Assembly: GCF_021432765.1 (NCBI RefSeq)
Contig: NZ_CP058908.1
Span: 1,938,001-2,002,000 of the forward strand
Reading direction: 5' to 3'
Source: Pseudomonas phenolilytica
GTDB taxonomy: Bacteria > Pseudomonadota > Gammaproteobacteria > Pseudomonadales > Pseudomonadaceae
DNA: 64,000 bases
Shown: positions 51,018 through 60,366 of the stretch, one piece after another
Layout: the number at the start of each line of letters is the position of its first letter
How positions within the stretch are numbered: the stretch's first letter is position 1
Made by a program: the position numbers and the translations under genes
Notes under the pieces: model-generated
Databases searched by the model: none
Told to the model about the DNA's origin: nothing
Seen by the model: only the letters and a program-made list of their open reading frames with translations

Positions 51018-52184
51018 TCAGAGGGGCAGGCCGGCGTTCAGACGGTACTGGTTGCGGACCGGGTTGGCGTACTGCTGGATCAGGTAGGGTTGCTGCTCGG
51101 GCGGGCAGGCGGCCAGGCGCGCGCCCCACTGCGCCTCGGCGCGTTGCAGCTCGGCCGGTTCGAACAGCTCGGCCGCGCTTGGCACGCTGATCGCGGGATC
51201 CTGCGCGTCCCACATGCGGTACGCCAAGTAGTGCACCGGAAACAGCCGGTAGCCGCAGAGAATTTCGCGGTCGAGGGCGGAGGCCAGCTCCTTCGGATCA
51301 TCCGCCACCTGGCTCATCGGTGCGCCGAAGTGCACGTGTACCCGGCCCTTGTAGCCGGTGATGCCGAGCGCGATGCTGGCGTCGTCCTCGCCCGGCGCCT
51401 TGGTGTAACTGCCGGTGGTGGCGCGGGTATACAGCTCGCGCGCCTTGGCCAGGTCGCAGGGGTCGTATTCGTAGCTGATCGCCACCGGTGTCGGTTGCAG
51501 CGCCGCCAGCACCTCGGCGAAGGGCTGGTCCTTGCGGCTCATGTGCAGCATCTTGAGGATCGCCGAATCGGTGCGATCATCACCGTCCTTGGCACGTCCC
51601 TCGGCCTGGGCGATCCATACCGATTCGCCGTCCTCGCGAATGGAGTGGTTGATGTACGCCGAGAGCACCTGGTAGGCCGCGAGCTTCTCGCGTCGCGCGG
51701 TGATCGAGCGGCGCACGATGAAGCTCTTGTTCAGTCGCATCAGATCGCTGACGAAGGGGCGTTGCAGGAGGTTGTCGCCGATGGCGATGCGCGGGGTGCG
51801 GATGCCGGCGTGGTAGACCGCGTAGTTGACGAACGCCGGGTCCATCACGATGTCGCGGTGGTTGGCGAGAAACAGGTAGGCGCGTCCGCGTTGCAGGTGT
51901 TGCACGCCTGAATAGGTCACCCCGTCGGTGGCACGTTCGATGGTCCGGTCGACGTAGGCTTCGATCTTGTGCTGCAGCGCGTCGACCGAATCGATCGTGG
52001 CGAATTCGCGGCGCAGACGATGCGCGATGATCGGCTTGAGCAGCCAGCCGAAGGTGTTGGCCAGCCGCGGGAAGCGAAAGCGCAACAGGATGTCGAGAAA
52101 GTCCCGATCGGTGAACAGGCGGGACATGACTGCCGGTACTTCGGCGTCGGCATAGGGTCGGATGGCTTCGAATTCGTCCATCAT
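51018..52184 (-). CDS. PlsC-like glycerophospholipid acyltransferase
   Basis: This 388-residue protein has an acyltransferase domain of the PlsC/LPLAT type: the catalytic NHRDIVMD (NHxxxxD, near residue 105) and, further on, the VWIAQAEGRAKDG segment that corresponds to the acceptor-binding EGTR motif in a degenerate form. It has no strong membrane helix beyond the N-terminal third. The likely role is acylation of glycerophosphate or a related lipid; the C-terminal 130 residues have no match known to me. Confidence 0.82.
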   Translation of the reverse strand: MMDEFEAIRPYADAEVPAVMSRLFTDRDFLDILLRFRFPRLANTFGWLLKPIIAHRLRREFATIDSVDALQHKIEAYVDRTIERATDGVTYSGVQHLQRGRAYLFLANHRDIVMDPAFVNYAVYHAGIRTPRIAIGDNLLQRPFVSDLMRLNKSFIVRRSITARREKLAAYQVLSAYINHSIREDGESVWIAQAEGRAKDGDDRTDSAILKMLHMSRKDQPFAEVLAALQPTPVAISYEYDPCDLAKARELYTRATTGSYTKAPGEDDASIALGITGYKGRVHVHFGAPMSQVADDPKELASALDREILCGYRLFPVHYLAYRMWDAQDPAISVPSAAELFEPAELQRAEAQWGARLAACPPEQQPYLIQQYANPVRNQYRLNAGLPL

Positions 52185-52398
52185 GCTCTCTGGTTGGAAG
52201 GAAACGGCGCAAGACCGTGCGACCTCACTGCAACACGGACGCGCTATACAGTAGGAGGGCGACGGTGCATGGCTCGCGCCAACGCGGATGCGCCCCGAGC
52301 CTGCTGTCCGGCCGTGCCTGCCGGGTTGTCACGGCGAGTTGCGGTAGTGGGCTGAAACTGGACGGCGATTATAGCGGCAAGTCACGAGGGAGACGTCC

Positions 52399-52581
52399 AT
52401 GCTGGAATCACAGCTTTACCAATGTCCGTACTGCGGCGAACCGGCTGAGGCGCTGCTCGATCTGAGCGGCGGCGATCAGCAGTACGTCGAGGATTGTCCG
52501 GTGTGCTGCCGGCCGGCGGTATTCGACCTGAGTGTCGACGGCGAAGGGTGGCAACTGCAGGTTCGCCGGGAGGACGAATGA
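52399..52581 (+). CDS. CPXCG-motif cysteine-rich protein
   Basis: This 60-residue protein has CPYCG at 9-13 and CPVCC at 33-37, a likely zinc ribbon, and an acidic C-terminus. The family is common in gammaproteobacteria with no known role. It overlaps the next gene (ATGA), so the two are made together. Confidence 0.88.
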   Translation: MLESQLYQCPYCGEPAEALLDLSGGDQQYVEDCPVCCRPAVFDLSVDGEGWQLQVRREDE

Positions 52582-52841
52582 TGCAGCGCATCTACGAGCC
52601 GCGAGACCTGCTGGAGGCGCAGATGCTCACCGGCATGCTGGCCGATGAAGGCATCGAGGTGTTTGTTGCCGGCGGCCATTTGGTCGGGGCGGTGGGCGAG
52701 CTGCCGGCGATCGGCCTGCTCGGGCTGATGGTGGCGGACCACGACGCGGCGAAGGCGCAGCAGCTGATCGCCGCGTACAATGGTGCGCTGCCGCTGCCGG
52801 AGAATGAACCGCAGAGTTATCCCGGCGAACTGATCTGCTGA
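52578..52841 (+). CDS. DUF2007-type putative signal-transducing protein
   Basis: This 87-residue protein begins MMQRIYEPRDLLEAQMLTGML and has the DUF2007 pattern: EAQMLTGMLADEGIEVFV and LMVADHDAAKAQQLIAAY, a small ACT/GlnB-like fold. Function unknown. The start overlaps the CPXCG gene stop by four bases, and that pairing is common in pseudomonads. Confidence 0.85.
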   Translation: MMQRIYEPRDLLEAQMLTGMLADEGIEVFVAGGHLVGAVGELPAIGLLGLMVADHDAAKAQQLIAAYNGALPLPENEPQSYPGELIC

Positions 52842-52852
52842 CGAGTGCCGTT

Positions 52853-53473
52853 ATGTGTGGCCGCTATGCCTTTTTCCGCTGGAGCCCGGCGTTTGCCGCG
52901 TTGTCCGGGTTTCCCGCCGATCAGGCGCCGCACTGGAACCTCGCGCCTGGTGCCCAGGTGCTGCTGTTGCGCCGGCTCGACGGCGGCCTCACGCTTGACC
53001 GCGTGCGCTGGGGGCTGACGCCGGCCTGGCTCAGCGACCTGACCCGCACGCCCGCGCAGGCACGCGCCGAGACGCTGGCCGAGCAGCCGATGTTCCGCGA
53101 AGCCTTCCGCCTGCGTCGCGGGCTGCTGCCGGCCAACGGCTTCTACGAGTGGCGCGGCACGGCGCGCAAGCGCCCGTACTGGATGACCGCCGAAGGCTCG
53201 CTGATGTACTTCGCGGCGCTGTGGGAGGCCTATCCGGTCGAGGGCTACACCTACCTCAGCGCCGCGGTGGTCACCGTCGCGGCCGCTAACCAGCGGCGAC
53301 CGTTGATTCTCGATGAGGCCGCGCAGGCCGCCTGGCTCGACCCGCAGGCTTCGCCGCAGACGCTGCAGGCACTGCTCGGTCAGGTGCAGCCGCCGCTGCG
53401 CGAGCGCCCGCTGGCGACGTTGGTCAACGACCCGCGCCTCGATGCACCGGAGTGCCTGACGCCGGCCAACTGA
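52853..53473 (+). CDS. SRAP (HMCES/YedK) family protein with altered active site
   Basis: SRAP proteins crosslink to abasic sites in single-stranded DNA through Cys2. The 206-residue protein starts MCGRYAFF, so Cys2 is present once Met1 is removed, and it keeps RWGLTPAWL, RAETLAEQPMFREAFR and the GFYEW glutamate. Two usual residues are missing: the Asn of the NARAE motif is Gln (AQARAE), and the HDRMP histidine segment is replaced by NQRRPLIL. It is slightly shorter than E. coli YedK. It may still crosslink, but release should differ. Confidence 0.9.
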   Translation: MCGRYAFFRWSPAFAALSGFPADQAPHWNLAPGAQVLLLRRLDGGLTLDRVRWGLTPAWLSDLTRTPAQARAETLAEQPMFREAFRLRRGLLPANGFYEWRGTARKRPYWMTAEGSLMYFAALWEAYPVEGYTYLSAAVVTVAAANQRRPLILDEAAQAAWLDPQASPQTLQALLGQVQPPLRERPLATLVNDPRLDAPECLTPAN

Positions 53474-53592
53474 GGCGGCCGAACGGCGCTCAGCCGGTCG
53501 CCAGACCAGCGCCGGCAGCCGGCCAACAGCCTTGGTTGCCTGAGCGGCGACGCCGCTCTAATCTACCGCGCAGATTCCCCGGAGAACGCTCC

Positions 53593-54405
53593 ATGCCCAA
53601 GCTGCAACCCTTGTCCGTGCTGATCGCCGCCGCGCTGCTGGCCGGCTGCCAGGCCGTCAACACCACCAGCGGCGGCGCCGTCGGCGTCGACCGTAAGCAG
53701 TACATGTTCAGCATGCTGTCGACCGAACAGGTCAACCAGATGTATGCCCAGTCGTATCAGCAGACCCTGAGCGAAGCCTCCAGCAAGGGCGTGCTGGCCA
53801 AGAGCGGACCGCTGACGCGGCGTGTCGACGCCATCGCGCAGCGCCTGATCGCCAAGGTTCCGGTTTTCCGCCCGGATGCGGCGCAGTGGGACTGGGCGGT
53901 CAACGTCATCGACAGCCCGGAACTCAACGCCAATTGCGGCCCGGGCGGCAAGATCATCTTCTACACCGGGCTGATCGAGAAGCTTCAGCTCAGCGACGAC
54001 GAGATCGCCGCGGTGATGGGTCACGAGATTGCCCACGCCTTGCGCGAGCACGGCCGCGAGGCGATGTCCAAGGCCTATGGCGTGCAGATGGCCACCCAGC
54101 TCGGTTCGGCGATGGGGGTCGGTAGCGGCAGCCTGCAGCTGGCGAACATGGGCGTCGAATACCTGATGACGCTGCCCAACAGTCGGGGCAACGAAAACGA
54201 GGCGGATCTGATCGGTCTCGAGCTGGCCGCGCGGGCCGGCTACAACCCCAACGCGGCGCTGACCCTGTGGGAGAAAATGGCTTCGGCGGGCGGTTCGGCG
54301 CCGCCTGAGTTCATGAGCACCCACCCGTCTTCCAGCACGCGTACCGCGACGCTCAAGGCCAACATCCCGAAAGTGATGCCGCTGTACGAGCAGGCGCGTC
54401 GCTGA
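53593..54405 (+). CDS. M48-family lipoprotein metalloprotease (LoiP/YcaL-like)
   Basis: This 270-residue lipoprotein has lipobox LAGC (Cys19), the zinc motif HEIAH (MGHEIAHALREHG, near residue 143) and the third ligand Glu in NENEADLIGLELAARAGYNP. The [14 protein letters not shown] tail is typical. It is an outer-membrane-anchored periplasmic protease of the M48 group, likely in quality control. GGAGAACGCTCC precedes the ATG at 53593. Confidence 0.93.
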   Translation: MPKLQPLSVLIAAALLAGCQAVNTTSGGAVGVDRKQYMFSMLSTEQVNQMYAQSYQQTLSEASSKGVLAKSGPLTRRVDAIAQRLIAKVPVFRPDAAQWDWAVNVIDSPELNANCGPGGKIIFYTGLIEKLQLSDDEIAAVMGHEIAHALREHGREAMSKAYGVQMATQLGSAMGVGSGSLQLANMGVEYLMTLPNSRGNENEADLIGLELAARAGYNPNAALTLWEKMASAGGSAPPEFMSTHPSSSTRTATLKANIPKVMPLYEQARR

Positions 54406-54423
54406 CTGTCGTCCGGCCGCCGC

Positions 54424-54867
54424 TCAGCTGGCCGGGATAAACCCGGAGAGCGCGCTATGCAGCCCGAGCTGCAGGCGCGCATTTTCCAGATCGATCAACG
54501 TGCTGATTTCCTCGATGTCACCGGCGCTGTTCAGCGTCCAGGTGCTGATCGCCGCGATGGCGAGAATCTTGTCGCTCGCCGGCCAGCCCAGCAGCGGTTG
54601 AGTCAGGGTGCCCATCACCGTGCTGGTGGTGATGACCTTGTGGCCTTCGCAGAGACACTCATCGACCATCACTTCCAGGTCCGGCATCGCACCGCGAACG
54701 GCGCGCACCAGCTCAGCGAAGCCGGCCGCGTTCAGGGGCTGGCTGAGCAGCGAGCTCTTGTAGCTGAAATAACGGCTCTGCAACTGCTCGGAAAGGGCCA
54801 GGCGGCCCTTGTTCCAGCTCAGATCGATATGAGTGCAGACTCGTTTCTTGCGTCCATCCGCTGACAT
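54424..54867 (-). CDS. SnoaL-like / ester cyclase family protein
   Basis: This 147-residue cytoplasmic protein has a SnoaL-like NTF2 fold pattern: FAELVRAVRGAMPDLEVMVDECLCEGHKVITTSTVMGTLT and an ISTWTLNSAGDIEEISTLIDLEN closing strand. No function can be assigned. The start at 54867 follows GAGGAGA; 14 residues upstream in the same frame are unsupported. Confidence 0.78.
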   Translation of the reverse strand: MSADGRKKRVCTHIDLSWNKGRLALSEQLQSRYFSYKSSLLSQPLNAAGFAELVRAVRGAMPDLEVMVDECLCEGHKVITTSTVMGTLTQPLLGWPASDKILAIAAISTWTLNSAGDIEEISTLIDLENARLQLGLHSALSGFIPAS

Positions 54868-54947
54868 GCAGCCGGTCTCCTCGGGGTGCTGGGTGCTGCG
54901 GCTGAGCACTCTAGCAGCTCCCCCGATTCGCGGATTTGCGCTGCGTA

Positions 54948-55535
54948 TCAGCCTGAGAGCATGCCGCTGAGCTTCAGCGCCTCGTACACGGCATACAGCG
55001 CCAGCAGACCGAAGCCGGCGGCGGCCACGCGGCGGATCAGCGTCAGCGGCAGGCGGTCGGCGGCGAAGTGGCTGACCAGCACCACCGGCACGTTGGCGAT
55101 CAGCATGCCGGCGGTGGTGCCGAGAATGACCAGCAGGAAATCCGGGTACTGGGCGGCGAGCATCACGGTGGCGATCTGCGTCTTGTCGCCCATCTCTGCA
55201 ATGAAGAAGGCAATCACCGTGGCGACGAAGGGGCCATAGGGTCGGCCCAGCTTGGCTTCGTCTTCATCCAGCTTGTCTGGCACCAGCGTCCACAGCGCGA
55301 CGGCGGCGAAGCAGGCGGCGAGAATCCAGCTCAGTGCGGCGGGCGAGAACAGCCCCGAAACCCAGCTGCCCACAGCACCGGCAGCCGCGTGATTGGCCAG
55401 CGTGGCGACCACGATACCCCAGATGATCGGCCACGGGCGCCGATAGCGGGCGGCGAGCAGAAGGGCAAGCAGCTGCGTCTTGTCGCCGATCTCGGCGAGC
55501 GCAACGATCAGTGTGGGGATGAAGAACGATTCCAA
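54948..55535 (-). CDS. Manganese exporter of the UPF0016/GDT1 family
   Basis: This 195-residue membrane protein has the two family repeats with ExGDKT/S motifs: LAEIGDKTQLLALLLAAR (about 13-30) and FIAEMGDKTQIATVML (about 113-128), and six helices. The family exports Mn2+ (or Ca2+). I choose the TTG at 55535 because GAGGAAT lies just before it and the family starts at ESFF(I/V)PT; frames from ATG at 55580 include the leader hairpin. A manganese riboswitch lies upstream (55615-55745), which supports the substrate. Confidence 0.9.
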   Translation of the reverse strand: MESFFIPTLIVALAEIGDKTQLLALLLAARYRRPWPIIWGIVVATLANHAAAGAVGSWVSGLFSPAALSWILAACFAAVALWTLVPDKLDEDEAKLGRPYGPFVATVIAFFIAEMGDKTQIATVMLAAQYPDFLLVILGTTAGMLIANVPVVLVSHFAADRLPLTLIRRVAAAGFGLLALYAVYEALKLSGMLSG

Positions 55536-55557
55536 GCGATATTCCTCAGGGCGGGTC

Positions 55558-55612
55558 GACATGAACACCATGACATGCACGACCTGCCCGCCCCGGGCCA
55601 GGTGTTCATGTC
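55558..55612 (-). promoter_or_regulatory. Long hairpin between riboswitch and exporter start
   Basis: GACATGAACACC at 55558-55569 and GGTGTTCATGTC at 55601-55612 are perfect 12-bp complements. In the loop, GGGCGGG (55587-55593) can also pair with CCCGCCC (55549-55555), directly before the GAGGA ribosome binding site. Both could form the expression platform. Confidence 0.7.
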
Positions 55613-55614
55613 AT

Positions 55615-55745
55615 GGGTCTTGTCAAACCGACGGCGAAACGTGGTGGTCACGATCGCGCGGGTCGCATGCGCCATGATCTGCCGATCAAGTGTGTTGACG
55701 CATGCCAGGCGGGCTGGCGCTCGCCCGAGACTACTCCCCCAGGGA
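55615..55745 (-). ncRNA. yybP-ykoY manganese riboswitch
   Basis: On the minus strand the three conserved blocks of this class occur in order: GGGGGAGTAG at 55740-55731, CGTCAACACAC near 55700-55690, and ACAAGACC at 55623-55616. The stretch between them can form the two coaxial arms. It is in front of a UPF0016/GDT1 manganese exporter gene, the standard gene for this riboswitch. The aptamer length of about 130 is usual. Exact ends are estimated. Confidence 0.88.
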
Positions 55746-55785
55746 CGGGCGCGAGTTTGCCCAAGCGCTACGGGTTTCGCAACCG

Positions 55786-56790
55786 CTACGGCTGATGTAC
55801 GGCGCGGTAGATGCGAAAACCGTCGGCCTCGGCGAGGGTCTGGCAGTGGCCCAGATGGGTCTCGATCAGCGGCGGATAGCGCAGAAAGGCGTTGGCCACC
55901 AGACGCAGCTCGCCACCAGCGGCCAGGTGCCGCGCGGCGCGTTCGAGCAGCGCTTCGCTGGCCTCGTAACTGGTGTGCACGCCGTGGTGGAACGGCGGAT
56001 TGCTGACGATGGCGCTCAGCTCGAACGGCGCCGCGTCGATGCCGTCGCCGGCGATCAGCGTCGCCTCCAGACCGTTGGCGGCCAGGGTCAGGCGGCTGCT
56101 CTCGAGGGCGAAGGCATCCACGTCCAGCAGGAACAGCTCGCTCTGCGGATAGCGCCGCTTCAGGGTGGCACCGAGCACGCCGGCGCCGCAGCCGAAGTCC
56201 AGCAGTCGGCCGGTCGCGGGCAGGTCGTCGAGGTGTTCGAGCAGCAGGGCGCTGCCGCGATCCAGCCGGCCGTGGCTGAACACCCCGGGCAGACTGACCA
56301 CCTGCAGCGGACCGTCCGCCAGCTCCAGCTGGAAGCGTTCGGCCAGCGCGCTCAGCTCGGGGTGGGCCGGGGTCTGCTCGACCTGCACCTGCCAGAGCTG
56401 GCAATGCCGCGCGCTGTCGAGCTTGCGTGCATGGCCGAAGGCGGCCAGCTGGCGTGCGGCGCGCTCCACGCCGGCGCGTTTCTCGCCGACCAGATACAGC
56501 GGGCGGCCGGCGAGGCGCGCGGCCAGCGTCTGCAGCAGGTACTCGGTCAGCTCGCGGGATTTGGGCAGGAACAGCACGGCGGCCTCGAAGTTGCCGGCCG
56601 GCGCATCGACGCCGAAGCTGCAGCGTCCGGCAAAACGCCGCTGCAGACGCTGCTGCTCGCCCGCATGCCAGCTCCAGCCGGACGCCTGCGGCAGCTGACC
56701 GAGCAGGTCGTCGGCCGGCAATCCGGCCAGCAGCAGCTTGCCGTCGAACAGCTGCGCCTGCCGCAGCATTACTTCGCTTCGCGGGTCCAT
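55786..56790 (-). CDS. rsmC: 16S rRNA (guanine1207-N2)-methyltransferase RsmC
   Basis: RsmC methylates G1207 in 16S rRNA. The 334-residue protein has the two-domain layout of the family: a degenerate N-terminal methyltransferase domain and a C-terminal one with [15 protein letters not shown] (SAM site, near 195) and [11 protein letters not shown] (catalytic NPPFH, near 262). Length is normal. Confidence 0.94.
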   Translation of the reverse strand: MDPRSEVMLRQAQLFDGKLLLAGLPADDLLGQLPQASGWSWHAGEQQRLQRRFAGRCSFGVDAPAGNFEAAVLFLPKSRELTEYLLQTLAARLAGRPLYLVGEKRAGVERAARQLAAFGHARKLDSARHCQLWQVQVEQTPAHPELSALAERFQLELADGPLQVVSLPGVFSHGRLDRGSALLLEHLDDLPATGRLLDFGCGAGVLGATLKRRYPQSELFLLDVDAFALESSRLTLAANGLEATLIAGDGIDAAPFELSAIVSNPPFHHGVHTSYEASEALLERAARHLAAGGELRLVANAFLRYPPLIETHLGHCQTLAEADGFRIYRAVHQP

Positions 56791-56853
56791 GAGGCCTCCG
56801 GAAAAAGCGGCGAGCTTAACAGCCTTTACCCACCGCCATCAGCGCCCGTCGCT

Positions 56854-57816
56854 TCAGTTCACCTGCCGCGTCGGCGTGCCGGCGGCGAATGCCGTGGCGT
56901 TCTCCGCCAGCTGGCCGACGATGCGCTGGCGTGCCTCGCGGCTGCCCCACGCGCTGTGCGGCGTGACGATCAGCCGTGGCACATCGGCGGCCAGCAGCGG
57001 ATTGTCATCGCTGGGTGGTTCGCTGGTCAGCACGTCGGTGGCCGCGCCGCCCAGGTGGCCACGGCGCAGGGCGTCGGCCAGCGCCTGTTCGTCGACCAGC
57101 CCGCCGCGCGCCGCGTTGATCAGAAATGCGCTGGGCTTCATCAGCTGCAGTTCGCGCGCGCCGATCAGGTTGCGGGTCTGCTCGGTCAGCGGGCAATGCA
57201 GTGTCAGCGCATCGACCTGCGGCAACAGCTCCTCCAGATCCAGGCGTCCCGGACGTGGCGGACGCCCCGGCAGGTTGCCGGTCAGGACGCGCATGCCGAA
57301 GGCTTCGGCCAGGCGCGCCACGGCGCTGCCGAGTTCGCCGTGACCAAGCAGGCCGAGCGTTTTCCCCTCCAGCTCGACGATTGGGTAATCCAGCAGACAG
57401 AACTGCCCGCTCTGCTGCCAGCGCCCGCGGGCGACGGCGGCCTGGTAGTCCGGCAGGCGGGTAGCCAGTGCCAGCAGCAGCATCAGCGTGTGCTGGGCCA
57501 CGGTCGGCGTGCCGTACGCCTGGCAGTTGCAGACGGTGATGCCGCGCCGGCGCGCCGATTCCAGGTCGACATTGTTGGTGCCGGTGGCGGCGATCAGGAT
57601 CAGCTTGAGGTCGGCGCAGCGGGCGAGCGTTTCGTCGGTCAGGGCGAGCTTGTTGACGATCGCCACCTGCGCGCCCTGCAGGCGCTCGACGATCTCCTGC
57701 GGCGCGCTCTGCGTGTGGCAGATCAGCTCGTCGAAGGCGGTCCGCAGCGGGGCGAGATCGAGATCACCCTGGTCAAGCGGGGCGAGATCGAGGAAAACGG
57801 CGCGATAAAGGGTCAT
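56854..57816 (-). CDS. D-2-hydroxyacid dehydrogenase (glycerate dehydrogenase-like)
   Basis: This 320-residue NAD-dependent dehydrogenase has LILIAATGTNNVDLESARRRG, LGLLGHGELGSAVARLAEAFGM (Rossmann), INAARGGLVDEQALADAL with the catalytic Arg region, and TPHSAWGSREARQR with the catalytic His. HprA-like hydroxypyruvate or glycerate activity is likely. The start at 57816 (MTLYRAVFLDL) follows AAGG; the frame is open to 57840. Confidence 0.88.
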   Translation of the reverse strand: MTLYRAVFLDLAPLDQGDLDLAPLRTAFDELICHTQSAPQEIVERLQGAQVAIVNKLALTDETLARCADLKLILIAATGTNNVDLESARRRGITVCNCQAYGTPTVAQHTLMLLLALATRLPDYQAAVARGRWQQSGQFCLLDYPIVELEGKTLGLLGHGELGSAVARLAEAFGMRVLTGNLPGRPPRPGRLDLEELLPQVDALTLHCPLTEQTRNLIGARELQLMKPSAFLINAARGGLVDEQALADALRRGHLGGAATDVLTSEPPSDDNPLLAADVPRLIVTPHSAWGSREARQRIVGQLAENATAFAAGTPTRQVN

Positions 57817-57887
57817 CAACTGTACCTTTCGAAGTGGCACGGACTGGTCGAAAATACAGCCCGAGACGAATGAGCGAGGGATAGATC

Positions 57888-58514
57888 GTGTACTGGATGG
57901 AGTTTCTGACCGTAGCGCTGGTGCATCTGCTCGCCGTGGCCAGCCCCGGACCGGATTTCGCGGTGGTGGTGCGCGAGAGCGTGACGCAGGGGCATCGGAT
58001 CGGCAGCTGGACGGCGCTGGGCGTCGGCTGCGGCATCTTCCTGCATGTCGCCTACTCGCTGCTCGGGATCGGCCTGATCGTCTCGCAGTCGATCGTCCTG
58101 TTCAACCTCTTCAAATGGCTGGCGGCCGCCTATCTGCTCTATCTGGGCTGGCGTGCGCTGCGTGCCCGGCCGCAGGCGCCGACCGACGTGACGGCTGCCG
58201 GTGGAACGGTACGTTCGGCCGGCAGCGCCTTCGCCATGGGCTTCGTCACCAACGGCCTGAATCCCAAGGCCACGCTGTTCTTCCTGTCGCTATTCACGGT
58301 GGTGATCAACCACGATACGCCGCTGCTGGTGCAGGCCGGCTACGGTGCCTATCTGGCGATCGCGACGATCTGCTGGTTCCTGCTGGTGGCCTGGCTGTTC
58401 AGCCGGGCCCGCGTGCGCGCTGGCTTTGCGCGCATGGGGCACTGGTTCGATCGTGCCACCGGAGCGGTGCTGATCGCGCTCGGCGCACGGCTGGCGCTCA
58501 GCGAAATTGGCTGA
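57888..58514 (+). CDS. LysE/RhtB family amino acid exporter
   Basis: This 208-residue membrane protein has six helices and the RhtB/LysE signature MEFLTVALVHLLAVASPGPDFAVVVRESV followed by GIGLIVSQ and AYLLYLGWRALRA. Members export threonine, homoserine, lysine or similar. The GTG at 57888 or the ATG at 57897 could start it; GAGGGA lies ten bases before the GTG. Confidence 0.88.
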   Translation: MYWMEFLTVALVHLLAVASPGPDFAVVVRESVTQGHRIGSWTALGVGCGIFLHVAYSLLGIGLIVSQSIVLFNLFKWLAAAYLLYLGWRALRARPQAPTDVTAAGGTVRSAGSAFAMGFVTNGLNPKATLFFLSLFTVVINHDTPLLVQAGYGAYLAIATICWFLLVAWLFSRARVRAGFARMGHWFDRATGAVLIALGARLALSEIG

Positions 58515-58616
58515 AGCGCCATGGTGGCACGACGGAAAAATCCTACTTTGGACTGATTTTGCCCCGCTTGCGACGCTCTAGAGTGCAGCTACAACTCCAA
58601 GAAAAAGGATGCCCTC

Positions 58617-60299
58617 ATGCTGCAGACCCGCGTGATCAAGCCCGCCGCGACCGCCTATCAGTACCCTCTGTTGATCAAGCGCCTGCTGCTGTCGGGGCTG
58701 CGTTACGAGCGCAGCCGCGAGATCGTCTACCGCGACCAGCTGCGTTTCGACTACCGCACACTGAACCAGCGCATCGCGCGACTGGCCAACGTGCTGACCG
58801 CTGCTGGCGTCAAGGCGGGCGATACGGTGGCGGTGATGGACTGGGACAGCCATCGCTACCTCGAATGCATGTTCGCCATTCCGATGATCGGCGCGGTGGT
58901 ACACACCATCAACGTGCGCCTGTCGCCAGACCAGATCCTCTACACGATGAACCACGCCGAGGATCGCTTCGTGCTGGTCAACAGCGAATTCGTGCCGCTC
59001 TACCAAGCCATCGCCGGGCAGCTGAGCACGGTGGAGAAGACCCTGCTGCTCACCGACGGCGAGGCCGTCGCGACCGATCTACCGGACTGCGTGGGCGAGT
59101 ACGAAAGCCTGCTGGCGGCGGCCGAGCCGCATTACGACTTCCCTGACTTCGACGAGGATTCGGTCGCCACCACCTTCTACACCACCGGCACCACCGGTAA
59201 TCCGAAGGGCGTGTATTTCACCCATCGCCAGCTGGTGCTGCATACGCTGGCGGCGGCGGTGACCGTCGGCTGTCGCGAAAATCCGCAGCTGATGGGTGCC
59301 GGCGACGTCTACATGCCGATCACGCCGATGTTCCACGTGCACGCCTGGGGCCTGCCGTACGTCGCCACCATGCTCGGGCTCAAGCAGGTGTATCCGGGGC
59401 GCTACGACCCGGATTTCCTCATCGAGCTGTGGCGTCGCGAGCGGGTGACCTTCTCTCACTGCGTGCCGACCATCGTGCAGATGCTGCTCAACGCCAAGGC
59501 CGCGCAGGACGTGGACTTTGCCGGCTGGAAGATCACCATCGGCGGCAGTGCGCTGACGCGCGGGCTGTACGATGCGGCCCGTGCACGCGGAATGAACCTG
59601 ATCGCCGCCTACGGCATGTCGGAGACCTGCCCGCTGATTTCCGGTGCGCACATTAACGACGAGCTGCTCGCCGCCGATGACGAGACCCGTATCGCCTATC
59701 AGCTCAAGGCCGGCGTACCGGTGGTGCTGGTGGACGCCGCGATCCAGACGCCGGATGGTCGCTTCCTGCCTGCCGACGGCGAGTCGCAGGGCGAGCTGGT
59801 GCTGCGCGCGCCCTGGCTGACCCAGGGCTATTTCAACGAGCCGGAGAAGAGCGAGGAACTCTGGGCGGGCGGCTGGCTGCACACCGGCGATGTGGCAGTG
59901 ATCGACGAGATGGGCAACATCGATATCCGCGACCGCCTCAAGGACGTGATCAAGACCGGCGGCGAGTGGATTTCCTCGCTGGCGCTCGAAGGACTGATCA
60001 GCCAGCACGCGGCGGTCCGCGAGGTGGCGGTGGTGGGCGTGCCGGACGAGCGCTGGGGCGAGCGGCCGTTCGCCTTGCTGGTGCTCCGCGAAGGACACAC
60101 GCTGAGCGCCCAGGCGTTGAAGACATTCCTCGAGCCCGCCGTGGCGCAGGGGCATATCAACAAGTGGGCAGTGCCGCAGCAAATCGCGGTGGTCGGCGAG
60201 ATCCCCAAGACCAGCGTGGGCAAGCTGGACAAGAAGCGTATCCGCGTGGATATCGCGCGCTGGCTGGAGGAGGGGCACGCGGCGATCTCGGGCCTCTGA
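58617..60299 (+). CDS. AMP-forming medium/long-chain acyl-CoA ligase (AlkK-like)
   Basis: This 560-residue ligase activates fatty acids as acyl-CoA. It has the AMP-binding P-loop [17 protein letters not shown] (about 185-200), [54 protein letters not shown] and a C-terminal lysine motif [11 protein letters not shown]. The pattern resembles AlkK, which acts on medium-chain acids. It is preceded by AAGGAT and stands alone between two other plus-strand genes. Confidence 0.92.
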   Translation: MLQTRVIKPAATAYQYPLLIKRLLLSGLRYERSREIVYRDQLRFDYRTLNQRIARLANVLTAAGVKAGDTVAVMDWDSHRYLECMFAIPMIGAVVHTINVRLSPDQILYTMNHAEDRFVLVNSEFVPLYQAIAGQLSTVEKTLLLTDGEAVATDLPDCVGEYESLLAAAEPHYDFPDFDEDSVATTFYTTGTTGNPKGVYFTHRQLVLHTLAAAVTVGCRENPQLMGAGDVYMPITPMFHVHAWGLPYVATMLGLKQVYPGRYDPDFLIELWRRERVTFSHCVPTIVQMLLNAKAAQDVDFAGWKITIGGSALTRGLYDAARARGMNLIAAYGMSETCPLISGAHINDELLAADDETRIAYQLKAGVPVVLVDAAIQTPDGRFLPADGESQGELVLRAPWLTQGYFNEPEKSEELWAGGWLHTGDVAVIDEMGNIDIRDRLKDVIKTGGEWISSLALEGLISQHAAVREVAVVGVPDERWGERPFALLVLREGHTLSAQALKTFLEPAVAQGHINKWAVPQQIAVVGEIPKTSVGKLDKKRIRVDIARWLEEGHAAISGL

Positions 60300-60366
60300 G
60301 ACTGCGGCTGACGTCCATGGGTCGCTCCTGTTAGGGTCGATACACACCGTCGACAGGAGCCCTCCG

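Noticed and set aside
55702..57873. Plus-strand frame of 723 codons
   Set aside because: It is antisense to rsmC and the hydroxyacid dehydrogenase gene, both of which have full family motifs; such long shadows are expected at this GC.
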